From an uncultured Prevotella sp. (lineage in GTDB: Bacteria > Bacteroidota > Bacteroidia > Bacteroidales > Bacteroidaceae), in assembly GCA_905233825.1 (NCBI GenBank), contig CAJOFE010000002.1, positions 1 through 64,000 of the forward strand: a DNA stretch of 64,000 nucleotides. The letters run 5' to 3'. How positions within the stretch are numbered: position 1 is the stretch's first letter; the number at the start of each line of letters is the position of its first letter. The position numbers were made by a program, and so were the translations under genes. Shown here one piece after another: positions 57,918 through 64,000 of this stretch. The notes below the pieces were generated by a model. It worked only from the letters and a program-made list of their open reading frames with translations, was not told where the DNA came from and did not search any database.

Positions 57918-57965
57918 TAAAAAAACCCCTCCCTTCTTGCGTTCGGTAGCAAGAAGGGGGAGGGG
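57918..57965 (-). terminator. Hairpin plus U-run between the CE6-CE1 and GH115 genes
   Basis: On the minus strand CCCCTCCCCCTTCTTGC, 8-nt loop, GCAAGAAGGGAGGGG, then TTTTTTTTAT, only about 10 nt before the GH115 start codon. It has intrinsic-terminator form inside an apparent operon, so it could reduce readthrough into GH115. The stem matches the G/C-rich repeat family. Confidence 0.65.
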
Positions 57966-57977
57966 TCGATGTGGGTT

Positions 57978-60011
<2,034 letters not shown>

Positions 60012-62072
60012 TTAGTTAATTAAGAAAATCTTCGTATTTCCCTCGTAGGTGGCCTTGATAGTGGCGCGGCCCTCGATGATGGGGCTCACCTCAAACTTCA
60101 CGCCGGGCACGTCGGACGTAGCCTCCAGCTTGCTGTTCTTCAGCAGACGGCCATACACCTGATAGCGGTTCTGCTCAGAGAAACCGTTCTGGGCGTTGAA
60201 GCGCACGGGCGTCGTGGGGATGTTCAGCTTCTGGCCGTCGGCGGTAATAGTGACCTGCGGCACGACGGGAGCCATCATCTTCATACCCTTGGAGAAGCCG
60301 ATGCCGTGGAGGTCGAAGAGTCCCTGCGGACGCTGTGGCTGCTGAGGACCACGACCGCCGAACTGCGGACGGCCCTGCGGCTGCTGAGGCTGCTGCACCT
60401 CGGGACCTTCAGCCACAAGGTAGATGGCATGCTTGCCTGTGAGTCCCTCAACGGCAGGCACTTTGACGACGAAGCCTGTAGGTTGGCTAAGAGCATCGTC
60501 TGGTACGGTGAGGGCAGCAATCTCCTGACCTTTCCACGGGTCGTCTATTAGTACGCGAATCTTAAAGGCGCCCTTGTTGCTGGGCGTCAGGTAGAGGTTC
60601 AGATAGACATCGTCACCTTGCTTTGTCCCCTCAAATGCCTTCAAGCCCTTGGTGTCCTGAGCCAGGCCGCCGAAGCCGAAATACTTGAAGCCTACGATGC
60701 CGCCGTTCTGAATACCGGCGAGATCCATCGAGTTGTTCCACACGTCGTGGTTGTCCTGCATCCAGTTGTTGGCGTTGGGACCATAGACGAAGCAGGCGTA
60801 GCCGGCACTATAGTAATTGTAGGGAGGCAGACCGAAGATCTGGAAGCCCTCGCTGGTTACCTCGGCGCCGGTATAGGTATTGCCGTCGCTGGCAGCTGCC
60901 GTCCACACGTTATCCTTCGCGAAGGGGTCGTAGCCGGTGATGCGCACCTGGCCGCCCTTGGCCACGGGCTTCTTGTCCCACTCAATCTTCACGGGAGCCA
61001 CCATGGCCTGACGGGCATTGCCGAAGCCACGCGGCGGACGGTGATAAAAGACGTACCACTGGCCGTTGATCTCCTGCAGCGAGCCGTGGGTGTTATGACC
61101 GAAGTTGGTGGTGATGAGCTTCGAGCCGTCCTCGTTCAGCACCACGCCACGCGAATCGACCAGCACGCCTCCCGAACGCCAGGGGCCGAGGGGCGAGTCG
61201 CCATAGGCATAGCGCAGGGCAGAGTTTGTGTTGCCCAGTCCATACTCCTTGCCGCTGTATCCCGAGAAGACCATCACGTACTTGTTGCCCACCTGGCGGA
61301 TACTGCTGGCCTCGAAGAAATTGAAGTCCAGCGGGTTCTGTCCCTCGTATAGAGCCTTATACTCGCTGCCCTCGCGGTCGAGCAGACGGCCGTCGGCGCT
61401 GCTGGCAGGGATGAACGGGTCGATGAACGCACCGCCCTCACGCCTTGAATACATTGTCTTCTGGTCGAGCTCAACAGCCGTAGAGTGCTGGAAGCCATAG
61501 AACACGTAGGCGCGGAAGCCGATGTCGTAGTCCTTGTCCTTCTTGTTGGTAATCTCCTCGATGAACACCGAGGGGTCGAAGTCGATAAGCGAGCCGGGCA
61601 GACATTGCGTGCCATCCTCCGTCAGGTTCACCGGCGTGAAAGGACCATTGGGGCGGTCACCCTTGCACACCATCGGCGTGCGGCGGAATCCACGGCTGTG
61701 AGGATAGAGCCAATAGGTCTTCTTGCCTGTGGCCCTGTCGGTGGTGCACACCAGATCAGGGGCATACATCGTGTCCCACTGCCCATTGACATACCACGTA
61801 AAGATGGGTCCCTCGTCGCGCCACTGGCTCAGGTCTTCCACGGGTGCCGACCACATGCGGATATCGGGGCCACAATAGGCTGAGTAGTTCACGTCGTGCG
61901 AACCGATGATATAGGCGCGCAATTTTCCCGGGTTGTCGGGGTCCTCGAACACGCGAGGCTCTCCGTCGGGCACATGCTCCCACAGGGGCAGATAGGGGTT
62001 CTGAGCCGTTGCCAGGCTCAACGAGCAGAACGAAAAGAGGCACGTAAGGCCCAGTCGTAATGTTTTCTTCAT
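60012..62072 (-). CDS. Secreted GH43 enzyme with C-terminal beta-sandwich binding region
   Basis: This 686-residue secreted protein has a signal peptide to about residue 23 and a GH43 beta-propeller (NPYLPLWEHVPDGEPRVFED; active-site Asp in MYAPDLVCT, FDPSVFIEEI and FNFFEASSIR with the likely acid Glu). A CBM6-like beta-sandwich (YYSAGYACFVYG...VGFKYFGFG...RVLIDDPW...KHAIYLVAEG, about 425-620) and a small terminal beta domain follow. A Gln/Pro/Gly-rich segment (about residues 555-580) looks like a repeat expansion between strands. It is likely an arabinofuranosidase or xylosidase for xylan side chains. It is the first gene of the minus-strand xylan operon. Confidence 0.85.
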   Translation of the reverse strand: MKKTLRLGLTCLFSFCSLSLATAQNPYLPLWEHVPDGEPRVFEDPDNPGKLRAYIIGSHDVNYSAYCGPDIRMWSAPVEDLSQWRDEGPIFTWYVNGQWDTMYAPDLVCTTDRATGKKTYWLYPHSRGFRRTPMVCKGDRPNGPFTPVNLTEDGTQCLPGSLIDFDPSVFIEEITNKKDKDYDIGFRAYVFYGFQHSTAVELDQKTMYSRREGGAFIDPFIPASSADGRLLDREGSEYKALYEGQNPLDFNFFEASSIRQVGNKYVMVFSGYSGKEYGLGNTNSALRYAYGDSPLGPWRSGGVLVDSRGVVLNEDGSKLITTNFGHNTHGSLQEINGQWYVFYHRPPRGFGNARQAMVAPVKIEWDKKPVAKGGQVRITGYDPFAKDNVWTAAASDGNTYTGAEVTSEGFQIFGLPPYNYYSAGYACFVYGPNANNWMQDNHDVWNNSMDLAGIQNGGIVGFKYFGFGGLAQDTKGLKAFEGTKQGDDVYLNLYLTPSNKGAFKIRVLIDDPWKGQEIAALTVPDDALSQPTGFVVKVPAVEGLTGKHAIYLVAEGPEVQQPQQPQGRPQFGGRGPQQPQRPQGLFDLHGIGFSKGMKMMAPVVPQVTITADGQKLNIPTTPVRFNAQNGFSEQNRYQVYGRLLKNSKLEATSDVPGVKFEVSPIIEGRATIKATYEGNTKIFLIN

Positions 62073-62103
62073 GTCATTGTGTTGTTAGTGAGTAAATTTG
62101 GTG

Positions 62104-62111
62104 CAAAGGTA
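62104..62111 (-). promoter_or_regulatory. -7 box of the xylan operon
   Basis: Minus strand TACCTTTG, about 31 nt before the GH43 ATG. No clear -33 box. Confidence 0.55.
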
Positions 62112-62214
62112 CAGAAAATCGCCCAAAAAAACATTTAATCATGTATCATGAATTATCAAATATGTTTCAAAGCACCCTGATTTGGGCGAAAAAAAACCAC
62201 AAATGCAGAAAAAT

Positions 62215-62338
62215 TATTTTTGCACGCTCCAAAAAACTTTTTAGAGGCTCCAAAATAAATTTTGGACGCAGCAAAAATAATATTAGCACGGCGCAAAATC
62301 TTTTCTGCACCGTGCTAACATCATTTGCAAACCATTTG
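62215..62338. repeat. About 21-nt tandem repeat block
   Basis: Five imperfect units: TGCACGCTCCAAAAAACTTT, AGAGGCTCCAAAATAAATTT, GGACGCAGCAAAAATAATAT, AGCACGGCGCAAAATCTTTT and CTGCACCGTGCTAACATCAT. It fills the gap between the GH97 and GH43 genes. Confidence 0.75.
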
Positions 62339-62355
62339 TTGCTAAAAGCAGAATC

Positions 62356-64000
62356 TTATATGGCGTCACCCACGATGAGGAAGGCACCGTTCTCGGGCAT
62401 TGTGACGGGAAGGAGGAGCTTCTTCAGCTTCACGTCGGTCTGCTTGCCGACGAGCTGGGCATCGTCGGTATAGGTGGTGACGGTGGCTCCCTTGGCAAAG
62501 AAGGGCGAGAGGTCGAGCTTCATGCTGACGGCCTCTTTCTGGGCACAGATGCCTGCCACGTACCACTTCGTGCCGCTGCGACGGGCGATGATGGCATAAC
62601 GGCCGGGATAGCCGTCGATGAAACGAACCTCGTCCCATGTGGTGGGCACGTCCTTCATGAACTGCACGGCCCATTGAGGAGCGTCGGTGAGGTTGTTGGG
62701 CGCCATGGCGAAGTGCTGCACGCTGCTCTGGAAGAGGACGGCGGTGGCCAGGGCGAAGACATCGCTGGTGCGGCGGATGGAGCCGTGCTGGTTGTCGGCG
62801 TTGTAATACTTGTTGAGCGTAGAGCCGCCGAAGTCCATGGAGGCTACGACGTTGCGTATGAAGACGTGGGTGCAGGCGTTCTGGGCCTCGGCATCGCAAG
62901 CGCCCTGTCCGAAGTGGAGGTTCTCGCTGGCGAGGACGGCCTCGGAGGCGACATAGTTAGGATACATGCGCTCCCAGCCGCGGGGCAGGGTGCAACCGTG
63001 GAAGATGCACTGGATGCCGAACTCGTTGGCATCGGTGAGGATGTCCTCGTAGAGCTGCATGGTGGGCTGCTTGTCGCCACCGAAGAAATCGACCTTGATG
63101 CCGAGAATGCCGTTCTTCTGCATCCATGCCATCTCAGCACGACGGGCAGCACTACGGTCCATCTTGTCCTTGGGGCTCTGCGGAGCGTCGTTCCAGGCTC
63201 CGTTGCTGTTGTACCAGAGGAAGAGGCCTACGCCCTTCGAGCGACCGTAGCGTGCCAGCTCCTCCATCTTCTCGTAGCCTATCTGCTTGTCCCAGAGGGC
63301 ATCGACGAGGACGCTGCGCCAGCCCATGGCGGCGGAGAAGTCGATGTAGCGCTTCTGCTCGTCGAAGTTGCAGCTGGAGTCCATGCCGATGATCCACGAC
63401 CAGGAGCCCTTGCCGTAGGTGTAGTCGCGCGATGCCTTGTACTTAGGCTGCACGAGGTCGTTGGCGACGGTGCTCTCGACGATGGGTGCGAGCGTGGTGC
63501 CGAGGGTGATGGTGCGCCAGGGCGTCTCACAGGGCAGCTTGACGGCGGCGGAGGTGGAGCCGAAGCCGTTGAGCTCGCCAGGCTGGGGGAAACCGATCTG
63601 ATAGTTCGTCCCACCATTGTTGAGCAGGCGGCAGGCCACGTAGTCGCCATCGGTACCGGTCTCGGAGATGAGCACCCAGCCCTTTTCCCCGTTTTTGAAC
63701 AGGCAGGGGAAGGAATAGCCGTTGCCCCAGCCGTTCTTACCAGGCTGGTCGTCGTAGGTATAACCGGTCTCGTAGGAAGGAGAGGTACGGGCGAAACCGC
63801 CCATAGGTCCTGACTGCGGGCAGAGGAAGGTGGTGGTGCCGTCGGGGAGCACGAAGCCGCTGGCCTCGCCCTCGATGATGGCGACGAGTGTCTCACCGCC
63901 ACGGCCGCGTTTCGGGCTGAGCTTGTAGCAGAAAGCCACGTCGCGGTTGCTGACGCGGAAGATGATGTCGAAGGCATTTCTACCGCCGCGACGCTGGTTG
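62356..64000 (-). CDS. Glycoside hydrolase family 97 enzyme, 5' end beyond the window
   Basis: About 548 residues of a GH97 (SusB-like alpha-glucosidase/alpha-galactosidase family) protein. The frame is open to the window edge, so the signal peptide and most of the N-terminal beta-sandwich are missing; FDIIFRVSNRDVAF near the edge belongs to that sandwich. The TIM-barrel has YTYGKGSWSWIIGMDSS, WRSVLVDALWD, GVGLFLWYNSNGAWND, GILGIKVDFFGGDKQ and CIFHGCTLPRGWERMYPN, and a C-terminal beta domain follows. KVDFFGG places Asp at the position used as nucleophile by the retaining (alpha-galactosidase-like) GH97 subgroup; this is inference from memory of the family. Confidence 0.87.
   Translation of the reverse strand, partial: NQRRGGRNAFDIIFRVSNRDVAFCYKLSPKRGRGGETLVAIIEGEASGFVLPDGTTTFLCPQSGPMGGFARTSPSYETGYTYDDQPGKNGWGNGYSFPCLFKNGEKGWVLISETGTDGDYVACRLLNNGGTNYQIGFPQPGELNGFGSTSAAVKLPCETPWRTITLGTTLAPIVESTVANDLVQPKYKASRDYTYGKGSWSWIIGMDSSCNFDEQKRYIDFSAAMGWRSVLVDALWDKQIGYEKMEELARYGRSKGVGLFLWYNSNGAWNDAPQSPKDKMDRSAARRAEMAWMQKNGILGIKVDFFGGDKQPTMQLYEDILTDANEFGIQCIFHGCTLPRGWERMYPNYVASEAVLASENLHFGQGACDAEAQNACTHVFIRNVVASMDFGGSTLNKYYNADNQHGSIRRTSDVFALATAVLFQSSVQHFAMAPNNLTDAPQWAVQFMKDVPTTWDEVRFIDGYPGRYAIIARRSGTKWYVAGICAQKEAVSMKLDLSPFFAKGATVTTYTDDAQLVGKQTDVKLKKLLLPVTMPENGAFLIVGDAI

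Overview
This window looks like a chromosomal segment from a Bacteroidales bacterium, most likely a Prevotella-type gut or rumen species. Three kinds of evidence point there. Most identifiable promoters have the Bacteroidetes form (TTTG, about 20 nt, TAnnTTTG) with no obvious Shine-Dalgarno sequence. Several secreted proteins end in a YDLxGR...GKKV-type C-terminal signal like those used by type IX secretion. The gene content also fits: xylan and pectin enzymes, menaquinone synthesis, methylmalonyl-CoA decarboxylation and a TonB-dependent receptor. I found no tRNA, rRNA, CRISPR array, prophage or IS transposase.

Layout. 1-2.3 kb: an HU-like DNA-binding protein (5' end outside the window), a secreted carbohydrate-binding-domain protein and a lipoprotein. 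2.4-4.5 kb: two tandem ROK-family genes, the first with both key active-site Asp residues changed to Asn. 4.5-13.4 kb: the menaquinone locus (thioesterase, menF, menD, then menB, menC, menE). It is split by a nucleoside kinase on the other strand and by a small GxxExxY nuclease-fold gene boxed in by short repeats. 13.4-20.8 kb: housekeeping genes (hydroxyacid dehydrogenase, rarA, maf, a kdsC-like phosphatase, a DUF2520 protein, a nitroreductase and a FemAB/GNAT-like protein). 20.8-30 kb: TonB receptor, DASS transporter, LruC lipoprotein, and the methylmalonyl-CoA epimerase/decarboxylase operon. 30-37 kb: M15 peptidase, a membrane protein, glgB, a YhcH-family protein, a MORN-repeat protein, kdsB and a J-domain protein. 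37-44 kb: GH43, GH28-like, a carboxypeptidase-regulatory-domain protein, Sel1 repeats, FHA, and an HU-SPOR protein. 44-47 kb: rfbC, ugd and a DUF4738-like lipoprotein. 47-51.7 kb: a three-gene operon of a C13 (legumain-like) peptidase, a secreted CTD protein, and an ECF sigma factor fused to a transmembrane helix and an outer-membrane barrel. 51.7-55.3 kb: acyltransferase, NudC-like Nudix hydrolase, 5'-nucleotidase. 55.4-64 kb: a xylan-degradation cluster on the minus strand (GH43 with a C-terminal beta-sandwich, CE6-CE1 esterase, GH115), plus a GH97 cut by the window end.

Two things stand out. The first is the sigma/TM/barrel fusion and its operon, which read like a one-polypeptide envelope-to-transcription signalling device. 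The second is an unusual density of short dispersed repeats. (a) G/C-rich palindromic elements sit between genes and in frame inside genes. (b) A direct repeat encoding HSPLTT-like peptides recurs in frame in at least seven unrelated proteins. (c) 8-10-nt tandem arrays begin at the stop codon of the upstream gene. (d) About 21-nt repeats fill several intergenic gaps. These families explain most non-coding DNA here and several odd insertions within proteins.
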